Below, piece by piece: positions 1-7,271 of a stretch of 64,000 bases of DNA. Source of the stretch: Endozoicomonas elysicola (lineage in GTDB: Bacteria > Pseudomonadota > Gammaproteobacteria > Pseudomonadales > Endozoicomonadaceae). A model generated the notes under the pieces. It was not told the DNA's origin. It ran no database searches and was given only the letters and a program-made list of their open reading frames with translations. The stretch covers positions 4,488,141 to 4,552,140 of the forward strand of contig NZ_JOJP01000001.1 in the NCBI RefSeq assembly GCF_000710775.1, written 5' to 3'. Position 1 is the first letter of the stretch. Each line of letters starts with the position of its first letter. A program made the translations under genes and the position numbers.

Positions 1-181
1 GAATAAAGATAATTCGGTAACTATTACCCTGAAGGTAATCCGGAGGTGTGAATGCCAGCCCCCAGACAAGCGAGACCAATATCAACGCGAAGGATGACAC
101 CTGAAGCCAGGGTAGCCATTTCCCGCTGATATCATAAAACCACTTGGGAGAACCCAACTTATGAAAAAACGTCCAGTTCAT
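1..181 (-). CDS. ccmC: Cytochrome c maturation protein CcmC (heme export), N-terminal part, truncated by window edge
   Basis: The 60 codons visible on the minus strand start at an ATG at 179-181 and run off the left edge. The N-terminus (MNWTFFHKLGSP) is followed by a first membrane segment and a PPDYLQGNSYRII stretch, which matches the start of CcmC proteins (E. coli has PADYQQGNSYRII). CcmC is an inner-membrane protein that presents heme to the chaperone CcmE during c-type cytochrome biogenesis. It follows ccmA and ccmB on the same strand, as in standard ccm operons. The 135-bp gap to ccmB is longer than usual, since these genes commonly abut; no gene is visible in the gap. The tryptophan-rich heme-handling motif lies outside the window. 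Confidence 0.9.
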   Translation of the reverse strand, partial: MNWTFFHKLGSPKWFYDISGKWLPWLQVSSFALILVSLVWGLAFTPPDYLQGNSYRIIFI

Positions 182-316
182 AATCTTGTTCTACTTACTG
201 AGGCCGCTACCAATGCGACCTGATTTTGCAGGGACACAATGCTGGAAATCTCTTCACTTTTCAAGAAATTGCCCGAATAAAGAGCAACCTCTTTACCATA
301 TCCTGAAGAAAATTCA

Positions 317-1015
317 TTACTCATTAATCACCCTTAATGCCCCCGCAATAGCCAGTGGCGAAAGACAGATCCCAAGTATCAGAAAAACAGACAACCAGAG
401 AATGTGGCCTGTGTATGGCATGTTTTGAACTGCTGCATTCACTGCCCCGGTAGCAAAAATCAGTACCGGTATATAAAGCGGTAGAGCCAGCAAAGTCAGC
501 AATACACCTCCTCGCTGAACTCGTACGGTTAACGCAGCACCAATGGCACCCGCCAAACTCAGTACTGGAGTTCCCAGTAGAAGGGTTATCATAAGAGCAG
601 GAAATGCTTCCGATGGGAGGTGCAGCATCACAGCCAGCAGAGGCGCCATCAGTGTTAAGCAAAAACCACTGGTCAACCAGTGGCTGAACACTTTTGCTAA
701 TACTAATATGGGAAGCGGATGTGGCGACATTAATAATTGATCCAAAGCCCCATCGTCCTGGTCACTTTTGAATAACGAGTCCAGAGAAAGCAATACGGCT
801 AATAAAGCACCAATCCAGATAACTCCAGCCGCCAGTTCTGACAACACTTCCCTATCGGGAGCAATGCCAAGAGGAAATAGAGTGGCCACCATCAGAAAGA
901 ATGCCATGGGGTTGATGGCCTGACCGGGAGAACGAAAAGTCAGCGTAAGATCCCGTCGAATCAGAGCGGCACAAGCAGAAAGGCCATTCATCGACGTTTT
1001 TTCAAAACTGGCCAT
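317..1015 (-). CDS. ccmB: Heme exporter membrane subunit CcmB
   Basis: CcmB is the membrane subunit that works with the ATPase CcmA in the ABC module releasing heme-loaded CcmE from CcmC. The protein of about 232 residues has six hydrophobic segments. Family stretches visible are NPMAFFLMVATLFPL, AAGVIWIGALLAVLLSLD, LDQLLMSPHPLP and VQRGGVLLTLLALPLYIPVLIFA. The ATG at 1013-1015 is chosen because a GGGAG ribosome site lies 8 bases upstream and the next residues match the family. An in-frame ATG at 1069 would add 18 poorly conserved residues and deepen the overlap with ccmA. With the chosen start the overlap with ccmA is 14 bp, consistent with translational coupling. Confidence 0.93.
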   Translation of the reverse strand: MASFEKTSMNGLSACAALIRRDLTLTFRSPGQAINPMAFFLMVATLFPLGIAPDREVLSELAAGVIWIGALLAVLLSLDSLFKSDQDDGALDQLLMSPHPLPILVLAKVFSHWLTSGFCLTLMAPLLAVMLHLPSEAFPALMITLLLGTPVLSLAGAIGAALTVRVQRGGVLLTLLALPLYIPVLIFATGAVNAAVQNMPYTGHILWLSVFLILGICLSPLAIAGALRVINE

Positions 1016-1685
1016 TGTCTGCTCCCTGCTTTTCGAAAACAGCTTCTTCGATATACGCCTCTGCTGCAAAAGTTTCTAACCGAAGCTTGCGCAGATTCCC
1101 TTTTAAATTGCTTAAAGACTGATGGCTTGTAACTAAAACCATTCCTCCTTGACTGGCATGTTCATCAAATAACCCTTCAAGCCAGGCAACGCCCTCTGCA
1201 TCAATTGCAGTGAAAGGTTCATCAAGGATCCAGAGGCTGGCTTGACTGGCAACTAAACCAGCAAAAGCAACACGCCTGAGCTGCCCGGCGGACAAGTGAC
1301 TGCAGGGAATATCTTCATAGCCCGCCAGATGAACACGATGAAGCGCTGCCAATAAGCCTTCACGGCTTACCGTTGTATTAGCAAGCCGGGATCGCCAGGC
1401 AAGATTCTCGAGGGGGGTTAAATCCAATTTCAAACCAGGCTTATGGCCAAGAAAGAAGCAGTCCAGGCGGAAGTCAGCATAAACCTTTGGCATCGGCTGG
1501 CTGTTCCATAAAACATCACCGGTATAGCTTGATGACAGACCAGCAATTATGCGGAGTAATGAGGTTTTTCCGGCACCGTTTCGCCCTTCAATCTGGATCA
1601 TCTCTCCAGGGGAGAGCACAAAGGACAAGTTACTGAAAAGCAACCTGTCGTCTCGCTCACAACTCAACTGAACCACACTCAGCAA
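1002..1685 (-). CDS. ccmA: Heme exporter ATP-binding subunit CcmA
   Basis: This ABC-type ATPase of 227 residues has a Walker A motif GRNGAGKT (about residues 34-41), the signature LSAGQ (about 131-135), a Walker B stretch LWILDEP and a switch histidine in VTSHQS. CcmA hydrolyses ATP at the cytoplasmic face of CcmB to drive release of holo-CcmE during cytochrome c maturation. It is the first gene of the minus-strand ccmA-ccmB-ccmC cluster. The C-terminus runs past the usual end of the ABC fold and overlaps the start of ccmB. The length is slightly above the typical 205-215 residues, mostly because of this tail. Confidence 0.93.
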   Translation of the reverse strand: MLSVVQLSCERDDRLLFSNLSFVLSPGEMIQIEGRNGAGKTSLLRIIAGLSSSYTGDVLWNSQPMPKVYADFRLDCFFLGHKPGLKLDLTPLENLAWRSRLANTTVSREGLLAALHRVHLAGYEDIPCSHLSAGQLRRVAFAGLVASQASLWILDEPFTAIDAEGVAWLEGLFDEHASQGGMVLVTSHQSLSNLKGNLRKLRLETFAAEAYIEEAVFEKQGADNGQF

Positions 1686-2041
1686 AGAGAACTCCCGAAT
1701 TTCTTATCATCTACGATAAATTTGATGCACATATCGGGATCCAGCATGAAAGAGACAAAGCCTTGTCTTTACCAGACCTCTTTTAAGGAGCATCGGCTCG
1801 CGATTATATCAGGAATCTTTGGCAACTGCGGAGCTAAATACTATTTAGAGATATGTATGGAGTTAGCTGAAATTATAACCAAATCCCCCACAACAAAATC
1901 GAAAGCAAAGTGGGCAAGGATATCTGTGGTTATAAGCTTTACGAAACAAGAAAAAATCAAACCTTAACAATTTGAGAAATCAGATTGTATCTTTCATGTT
2001 AAGGCTTGCTGTGAGAAGCAGGATTGACAAAGCTTACCTGA
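1686..2041. other. Non-coding stretch upstream of ccmA
   Basis: These 356 bases separate the ccmA start from the stop of the rhodanese-like gene; both are on the minus strand. The stretch should hold the ccm promoter. A small open frame on the plus strand (about 1722-1967) has no recognisable sequence and no ribosome site, so it is not called. No strong hairpin terminator was seen. Confidence 0.4.
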
Positions 2042-2500
2042 TCAATCCATGACTCGCGTGGTATAAGATTCATCCACTGGGTCCGACTTCAATGTAACCG
2101 GGTAATCCAGAGCCAGCCATGAGAAATATCCATCGCGAAGAAAAAATACCCGCTCATAGCCCCATAGCGCTGCAAGGTAACTGCCTATAGCTCCACGCAT
2201 GTGGTAAGTACTGTTACCATAAATAACTATCGGTGCTTCTTTCTCCAGCACTCCCGGTACCAGCAGTTGACGAAACCCTCCTCTAAGATCAAGACTGTGA
2301 GAACCATCTACGTGCCCGAACTGCCACTGCTGGTATGGCCGCACATCTATAAAAAGTGCTCCAATATCATGAAGTCGCTTAGCTTGGTGGGTATTAATGG
2401 TAATTACACCATTTATTTGCTCTGGTGCTTCTTCTTGAGCCGGAAGAATAAAAGAGAAAGCTGACAGCAAAAGTGCAGCTGGAATAGAAATCCATTTCAT
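2042..2500 (-). CDS. Exported rhodanese-like protein lacking the catalytic cysteine
   Basis: The 152-residue protein begins with a signal peptide (MKWISIPAALLLSAFSFILPAQ), so it should act in the periplasm. A single rhodanese domain follows: FIDVRPYQQWQFGHVDGSHSL is the usual substrate-loop region, and IVIYGNSTYHMRG occupies the active-site loop. Active rhodaneses carry Cys where this protein has Gly95, so sulfurtransferase activity by the normal persulfide route is not expected. Inactive rhodanese domains often serve as binding modules, which is the most that can be inferred here. It lies downstream of fliA on the same strand with a 242-bp gap, so co-transcription is doubtful. No clear Shine-Dalgarno precedes the ATG. 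Confidence 0.8.
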   Translation of the reverse strand: MKWISIPAALLLSAFSFILPAQEEAPEQINGVITINTHQAKRLHDIGALFIDVRPYQQWQFGHVDGSHSLDLRGGFRQLLVPGVLEKEAPIVIYGNSTYHMRGAIGSYLAALWGYERVFFLRDGYFSWLALDYPVTLKSDPVDESYTTRVMD

Positions 2501-2730
2501 ATGATGCAGGTCCGTTATTAAACAACTCTAACCAAAAAGTATATGGAGCCAAGACCCAGCTACTTGGAATAATAAGAAGCTAAAAAATAATTTTTCAAAC
2601 CAATAGAGCATATAACCGGACTATTTTTCTAAAACCGCACCAATTCAACTGAACTCTGTCAATATAAAAAAATTAAACCATCCATTCACAGCCCCCGACA
2701 AAAACCCGTCAATAAATAATTCAAGAGTGG

Positions 2731-2755
2731 CTGGCTGAGAGCTTAGCTCAGCCAG
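2731..2755 (-). terminator. Hairpin overlapping the fliA stop codon
   Basis: A perfect 9-bp stem (CTGGCTGAG / CTCAGCCAG) has a 7-base loop that contains most of the fliA stop codon region (2743-2745). It is followed on the minus strand by a T-rich but interrupted run. It probably ends the flhG-fliA transcript. The last codons of fliA form one arm. Confidence 0.5.
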
Positions 2756-3465
2756 TTTTGAAGCCGTGATCTCAAACGCAATGCAGCCTGCGAATGAATT
2801 TGACTAACCCTTGATTCACTAACACCCAATATCTTACCGATTTCTTTCAAATTCATTTCTTCATCGTAATAAAGCATCAACACGAGCTTTTCTCTTTCGG
2901 GCAGCTTATCGATAGCTTCGATCAACGCTGTTTTGAATTTGTCTTCCTGAATATCTGCTGATGGTCCTCTATCCCCAGAGCGGGCCTGCATTCTAGACTC
3001 TTCACTATCAAACAATTCTTCATAACTGAAAAGACGACAACCTCTGAGGTCACTGAGAATGGTATAGTATTCATCAATTTTCACATCAAGCTCTTTTGCC
3101 ACCTCAGTATCCCGGGCATCTCTCCCCAGCTTTGCTTCAACCACCTGAACAGCTTCTGTAATACGACGACTGTTTCGATAGACTGATCTTGGACCCCAGT
3201 CGCCTTTTCGAATTTCATCCAGCATTGCACCCCGAATCCGAATACCCGCAAAGGTTTCAAAACTTGCTCCCTTGGTCGCATCATACTTTGACGCAGCTTC
3301 CAGTAAACCAATCATGCCAGATTGAACCAGATCATCAATCTGAACACTGGCTGGCATTCTCGCCGCAAGATGATTTGCAATTCTTTTTACCAATGATCGA
3401 TGCTTAACAACCATTTCTTCCATGGTTGGTTTCTTTGTTTGCACTTCCTGTGCAGTCGCTGTCAT
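2743..3465 (-). CDS. fliA: Flagellar sigma factor FliA (sigma-28)
   Basis: The 240-residue protein has the region 2 signature of sigma-28 (HLAARMPASVQIDDLVQSGM, then ASKYDATKGASFETFAGIRIRGAMLDEIRKGDW), region 3 and a C-terminal region 4 with KLPEREKLVLMLYYDEEMNLKEIGKILGVSESRVSQIHSQA. FliA directs RNA polymerase to late flagellar and chemotaxis promoters. It starts 2 bp after the flhG stop, so both are almost certainly one transcript. In polar flagellates fliA usually sits after flhA-flhF-flhG and before the cheYZAB genes. Here nothing flagellar follows: the next gene is a rhodanese-like protein. Whether this bacterium is flagellated cannot be told from the window. Confidence 0.95.
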   Translation of the reverse strand: MTATAQEVQTKKPTMEEMVVKHRSLVKRIANHLAARMPASVQIDDLVQSGMIGLLEAASKYDATKGASFETFAGIRIRGAMLDEIRKGDWGPRSVYRNSRRITEAVQVVEAKLGRDARDTEVAKELDVKIDEYYTILSDLRGCRLFSYEELFDSEESRMQARSGDRGPSADIQEDKFKTALIEAIDKLPEREKLVLMLYYDEEMNLKEIGKILGVSESRVSQIHSQAALRLRSRLQNWLS

Positions 3466-3467
3466 GA

Positions 3468-4310
3468 TTAGATCCTCTCCTTGATCCTACCAGGCAAAAA
3501 GAATTCGATACGACCTTTTGGCTCAGGTACCGGTAATTTAGATAACTGATGTCCAATTCTGTGAAAAGCTCGCGCGGCTCTACAGTCATTATTTACAGAT
3601 AATAATGCTGACTGCTTGAATGCTGCTTCACTTACAGCCTTGTCATATGGAATTGCTCCCAGATAGCTTAAAACTATCTGCTTATCGTCTTTCAGGTATT
3701 GCTGTAGCTTCTCAAACTGCTTTGCACCGCCTCTTCGACTACTGACCAAATTAACGACTATGTAGAACTGATGTACATTAAACACTTGATACAAAAGTCG
3801 AATTTGTCGGACAGCATCAACTACAGAAACATCCTCCTGGTTAATAACAACCATTACTTCTGTCGCTGCCTGAATGAGCGTTACATTATCCGGGGCTAGC
3901 CCCGGAGCAGTATCAATAATCAACGTATCCAGATCTGATGCAAGATCATCCATGCCCTGAATCAGTTCAACCGCTTTGATAATCTGAATATTGTCCTGCC
4001 ACTCCCCGTCAGCATCAGGAGTATAAACCCTCACTCCTGAAGGTCCCTCCAACAGGACTTTCTGCTGACTACTTATCTCTTCTTGTGAAAATCCGGAAAA
4101 AACAAATTCAGACGACAACTGATCTCTTTTAACCTCTTCATCCAACCCAAGGGTGAACTCAACATCAGGTACCGAGAGATTACCATCCATCAAAACGACA
4201 CGCTGACTCAGCTTTGTTAAAGCCAGAGCAAGATTAACCGCAACCACAGTTTTACCAACACCTCCTTTACATCCCGAAACCGCAATCACTCTTTTCTTTA
4301 CTTGTGTCAT
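3468..4310 (-). CDS. flhG: MinD-like ATPase FlhG/FleN with an altered switch residue
   Basis: FlhG/FleN controls flagellar number by antagonising FleQ and stimulating FlhF. The 280-residue protein has a deviant Walker A motif GCKGGVGKT (residues 13-21), IIDTAPGL as Walker B, and the C-terminal pattern LGAIPYDKAVSEA seen in FleN (YVGAVPYDESVRKA). The start at 4310 is taken because the ATPase fold begins directly after it; an upstream in-frame start would add 47 non-conserved, hydrophobic residues encoded by the AT-rich leader. Most family members have D-A-D-L-G in switch I; this one reads D42-G-N44-L-S, so the position equivalent to MinD Asp40 is Asn. The sequence is otherwise quite divergent from Pseudomonas FleN. 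No flhF lies upstream. Confidence 0.88.
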   Translation of the reverse strand: MTQVKKRVIAVSGCKGGVGKTVVAVNLALALTKLSQRVVLMDGNLSVPDVEFTLGLDEEVKRDQLSSEFVFSGFSQEEISSQQKVLLEGPSGVRVYTPDADGEWQDNIQIIKAVELIQGMDDLASDLDTLIIDTAPGLAPDNVTLIQAATEVMVVINQEDVSVVDAVRQIRLLYQVFNVHQFYIVVNLVSSRRGGAKQFEKLQQYLKDDKQIVLSYLGAIPYDKAVSEAAFKQSALLSVNNDCRAARAFHRIGHQLSKLPVPEPKGRIEFFLPGRIKERI

Positions 4311-4600
4311 TGTTCTCACTTTGTTTTTCCCATTGCTCAAGAAGTGCATATAGAAAAACGACAAACTATATACATCAATGAACATGCCAACTTTTTTAAA
4401 AAAAATGAAAACATCAATACAGCCCAAAAATATCAAAACCAAAAAAACCATAAAAGCAAAAAAATCATAACCATCTGTTTTTATTGTTATTTTTACATTC
4501 TGATTATTTGTAATTCGTTATTTTTTTGACATAGATTAATTTTCGGTCATTCCAGAAAATTCTTGAACGCTTTTTTGAATTATTGAAAAAGGTAATTATT

Positions 4601-4635
4601 TGACAGTGTCACTTTATAGTGACACGAAACTGTCA
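4601..4635. promoter_or_regulatory. Cluster of TGACA/TGTCA half-sites, candidate operator upstream of flhG
   Basis: Four half-sites occur in 35 bases: TGACA (4601), TGTCA (4607), TGACA (4620) and TGTCA (4631). Two palindromes result: TGACA-G-TGTCA at 4601-4611 and GTGTCACT-TTAT-AGTGACAC at 4606-4625. The spacing looks like an operator for a dimeric regulator of flhG-fliA. The half-sites loosely recall the GTCA/TGAC ends of Pseudomonas FleQ boxes, but the internal spacing differs, so the regulator is unknown. Confidence 0.45.
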
Positions 4636-4941
4636 CTCTTCATTAGAGAATCAAAGGATAAAAATCGTAGAATTTTGCCAAACCTGGAAGTATCAGGATG
4701 CGCACTCATAAAAATCACTTCGTAAGAAACATAAATTTAAAACCATGAGCTCACTTACCCCCCCCTTCTCTTAAAAAAAATACTCCAACCTTTTTTCATC
4801 GAACAGCCATCCCGTAAATTTTATTTCGAAAAAATCATGAGATCTTTAACCTGAAATATAAAAAATAAAAACCAGAGAATAAACAGCAAGCCCTAAATAA
4901 TCCGGAAATTTTAAAATAAATCCGAACCCGAAATTTTACAC

Positions 4942-4973
4942 AAAAAAAAGCTGCAAGTAATTGCAGCTTTTTT
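4942..4973 (-). terminator. Rho-independent terminator after fleQ
   Basis: AAAAAAGCTGCAA-GTAA-TTGCAGCTTTTTT forms a strong stem with A and T tails on the two sides, so it can work in both directions. It lies about 20 bases past the fleQ stop on the minus strand. Confidence 0.85.
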
Positions 4974-4992
4974 AGGTTCGCAGAGCTTTATA

Positions 4993-6456
4993 TCAAGTTT
5001 TTATGGTCTCTTCATATCGTTGAAGCCCATATTTGCGCATTTTCTCAACCAATGTTGTTCTTCGAATTTGCAGTTTATCAGCAGCCCTGGCAACCACACT
5101 ATTGCAGTCACTCAGCGCCTGCTGGATTAAGCTTTTCTCGAGGCGAGTAAGATACTCTTTAAGATTCAGCCCTCCCACAGGTAAAACAGCAAGATCCTCT
5201 GACGTTGCATTTCCCGCTGGCTGAATACTGTCCGGGAATAAATCAGCAACACCATCATCCTCCTGACTGATCAAATCCAAATGACAGAAGCTATCCGGTA
5301 AATCCTGAACCCCAATAACACCATAGGGATACATGATGGCTAAGCGTTCAAGTAAATTAGCCATTTCCCTCACATTCCCGGGCCAGTCATGCCGACAGAG
5401 TGATAAAATTGCCGCAGAGCTGAGCCGAATTGAGCCCCGCCCCTGTTTCTCCATATTGTGAGTCAACTCATTAATCATGAGTGGAATATCTTCAGGGCGC
5501 TCTTTAAGAGAAGGCATCTCAATGGGGAATACATTCAATCGATAATAAAGATCTTCCCTGAAGCTTCCCTCTGCAATCATACCCTCAAGATTCTTATGGG
5601 TTGCGGCAATAATTCTGACATCCACTTCAACCTGCTCTGTCCCACCGACCCGCTCAAATGTTCTTTCTTGAAGAACCCGGAGCAGCTTCACTTGCATATG
5701 TAAAGGCATATCGCCTATTTCATCAAGAAACAGGGTACCTCCCTGGGCAAGCTCAAACCGTCCTTTCCGACTCGTCACCGCCCCCGTAAATGCGCCCTTT
5801 TCATGACCAAATAATTCACTTTCCAGTAAATCAGTCGGGATAGCGCCACAGTTAACAGGTACAAAAGGAGCACTTCTACGATAAGAATGTTCATGGAGGT
5901 TGCGAGCAACCACTTCTTTACCCGTACCGGACTCACCAGTGATCAAAACATTGACGTCCCGATCGGCAACCTGAGCCATCGCTGCCCGAACTTTTCGAAT
6001 TCGTTCACTCTTGCCAACCAATCCACGGAACAGCTGCACTTGCTGGTTATAGCCAGTCTGATGAGCCTGACGCCACTGCTCGCGATAGACCTGGCCATAA
6101 TGAAGGCTCGATAGAAGTTGGGGCTTACTGCATGGCCAGTCCACTCGGGCAATAATCTGCCTTGCAAGTGCAATGGGCAAATTGCTTGGCAATGCTTCCG
6201 AAATTCGGACTACCGGCACACCGCCGCACCAGCTCTGGACTCTGGAAAGCATTCCCTGAAGGGAACTTTCTGCCTGGAGAAAATCACCAAGGAATAAGGC
6301 ACTGAAGGTTTCGGGAGGAAAAGCACTGACGGCGTCTTCCCAGTAGACTGCTCCTATAGCTACTGTTTGATACCCCATAAACTGCAAAATAGTGCTGAAG
6401 TCATGACGACGCTGCTCTGCGTCTTCAATGATGAGTACTTGCTCAGCTGTTTCCAT
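4993..6456 (-). CDS. fleQ: Sigma-54-dependent flagellar master regulator FleQ/FlrA
   Basis: The 487-residue protein has an N-terminal receiver-like domain without a clear phospho-acceptor, a central AAA+ domain and a C-terminal Fis-type helix-turn-helix ([21 protein letters not shown]). Walker A is GESGTGKE (174-181), the sigma-54 contact loop is GAFTGA, and LFLDEIGD is Walker B. FleQ switches on class II flagellar genes and, in Pseudomonas, responds to c-di-GMP. The c-di-GMP residues of P. aeruginosa FleQ (LFRS 142-145, R185, N186) are present here at the same positions as LFRG, R185 and N186, so nucleotide sensing is probably kept. It is transcribed alone, upstream of flhG-fliA. Confidence 0.9.
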   Translation of the reverse strand: METAEQVLIIEDAEQRRHDFSTILQFMGYQTVAIGAVYWEDAVSAFPPETFSALFLGDFLQAESSLQGMLSRVQSWCGGVPVVRISEALPSNLPIALARQIIARVDWPCSKPQLLSSLHYGQVYREQWRQAHQTGYNQQVQLFRGLVGKSERIRKVRAAMAQVADRDVNVLITGESGTGKEVVARNLHEHSYRRSAPFVPVNCGAIPTDLLESELFGHEKGAFTGAVTSRKGRFELAQGGTLFLDEIGDMPLHMQVKLLRVLQERTFERVGGTEQVEVDVRIIAATHKNLEGMIAEGSFREDLYYRLNVFPIEMPSLKERPEDIPLMINELTHNMEKQGRGSIRLSSAAILSLCRHDWPGNVREMANLLERLAIMYPYGVIGVQDLPDSFCHLDLISQEDDGVADLFPDSIQPAGNATSEDLAVLPVGGLNLKEYLTRLEKSLIQQALSDCNSVVARAADKLQIRRTTLVEKMRKYGLQRYEETIKT

Positions 6457-6689
6457 AAGACGACGATCCCTGTCATCCGATTAATAAATACAGCAAAGAT
6501 ACAAATATTCGAAATTAAACTACCTCTTATTATTTCAGTAAAGAACCAAAAAGTGGGTTCGTCAAATTTTTGTTTGTTTTTTATTTCGAAAAAACATAAA
6601 AGAAAAATATTTAGCATATAAAGATGCAGAAGGCTCCGATTAAATCTCAGGGTCTGAAGACCAGGATATCAATCAGAACAGGCTCTGGA

Positions 6690-6978
6690 TTCTCCCCCCC
6701 CCTTATCATCAGCGTTAGCCACACCTTCAATATCCACATGATTCACCAGCTGACCTGCCACATCATTCAGGCTGCTACGAATATTAGCCCTCTGGAAGTA
6801 ATTAACACCTGTTTTCTGTATAACTGGAAGCTTCTACACCTTTACCATTAATACCTTTTAATACTGCACTCTGTGTATCAACAGTCGTCGCAGTATAACG
6901 GACAAAGGCCTACCACTTAACACCCTTTGGCTTGCCGAAGTTTCCTTTCTTGTAAGATCGCTTACCAACATCGAGCAT
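6690..6978 (-). pseudogene. Remnant of a decayed coding region, family unknown
   Basis: Read on the minus strand from an ATG at 6978, the frame gives a basic stretch (VGKRSYKKGNFGKPKGVKW), a stop, and then in the same frame a further coding-like run ending in VEASSYTENR before another stop. A third coding-like piece (SLNDVAGQLVNHVDIEGVANADDKG) follows in a different frame. In-frame stops, a frame change and a C9 run at 6694-6702 point to a gene that has broken down. The family is not recognised. The rest of 6457-7271 shows no gene. Confidence 0.35.
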
Positions 6979-7151
6979 TTAGGAAATCCCCCATAATAAC
7001 CATTCAGGTTCATACTCAATTACTTCCACTTGATGTTTATTTTGCCCTGAAATGCCAACACGATTAGGATAAGCTCAATCCTATTCAGAAGAACTGACAT
7101 CCTTCCTATTTCCCCGGGCATTTTTAATTACCGAGGGAGGTATTCTGGAGG

Positions 7152-7184
7152 CAGCTCAGCTCAGCTCAGCTCAGCTCAGCTCAG
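7152..7184. repeat. Pentanucleotide tandem repeat (CAGCT)6.6
   Basis: CAGCT is repeated head to tail six full times plus three bases, without a mismatch. It lies in the decayed intergenic region, about 90 bases beyond the hrpA stop. No reading frame or promoter can be tied to it. Confidence 0.95.
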
Positions 7185-7215
7185 ATTCATTAATGTTCGA
7201 CAAAGCTTTTATGTC

Positions 7216-7265
7216 AATAAAAATTGATATTCCCTCCATGACGTCTGATTCATAGAGGGAATATC
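7216..7265 (-). terminator. Rho-independent terminator of hrpA
   Basis: GATATTCCCTC (7226-7236) pairs perfectly with GAGGGAATATC (7255-7265). On the minus strand the hairpin is followed by AATTTTTATTG. It begins 7 bases after the hrpA stop. Confidence 0.85.
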
Positions 7266-7271
7266 ATTTAC

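Larger units (their letters stand above)
4311..4992. other. AT-rich intergenic region between flhG and fleQ
   Basis: About 680 bases with no supported gene. It is rich in A and T, with runs of A and a C8 run at 4758-4765. Both flanking genes are on the minus strand, so it should carry the flhG-fliA promoter and the fleQ terminator. It takes the place where flhF and flhA would normally lie. Confidence 0.5.

Noticed and set aside
1722-1967. 81-codon open frame upstream of ccmA
   Set aside because: No ribosome site, no recognisable sequence; more likely part of the ccm promoter region.
6694-6702. C9 run as a phase-variable switch
   Set aside because: It lies in a decayed region without an intact frame or promoter to switch.
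7152-7184. CAGCT repeat as a CRISPR array or origin iteron
   Set aside because: Units are only 5 bases with no spacers, and no cas, dnaA or parAB gene is near.
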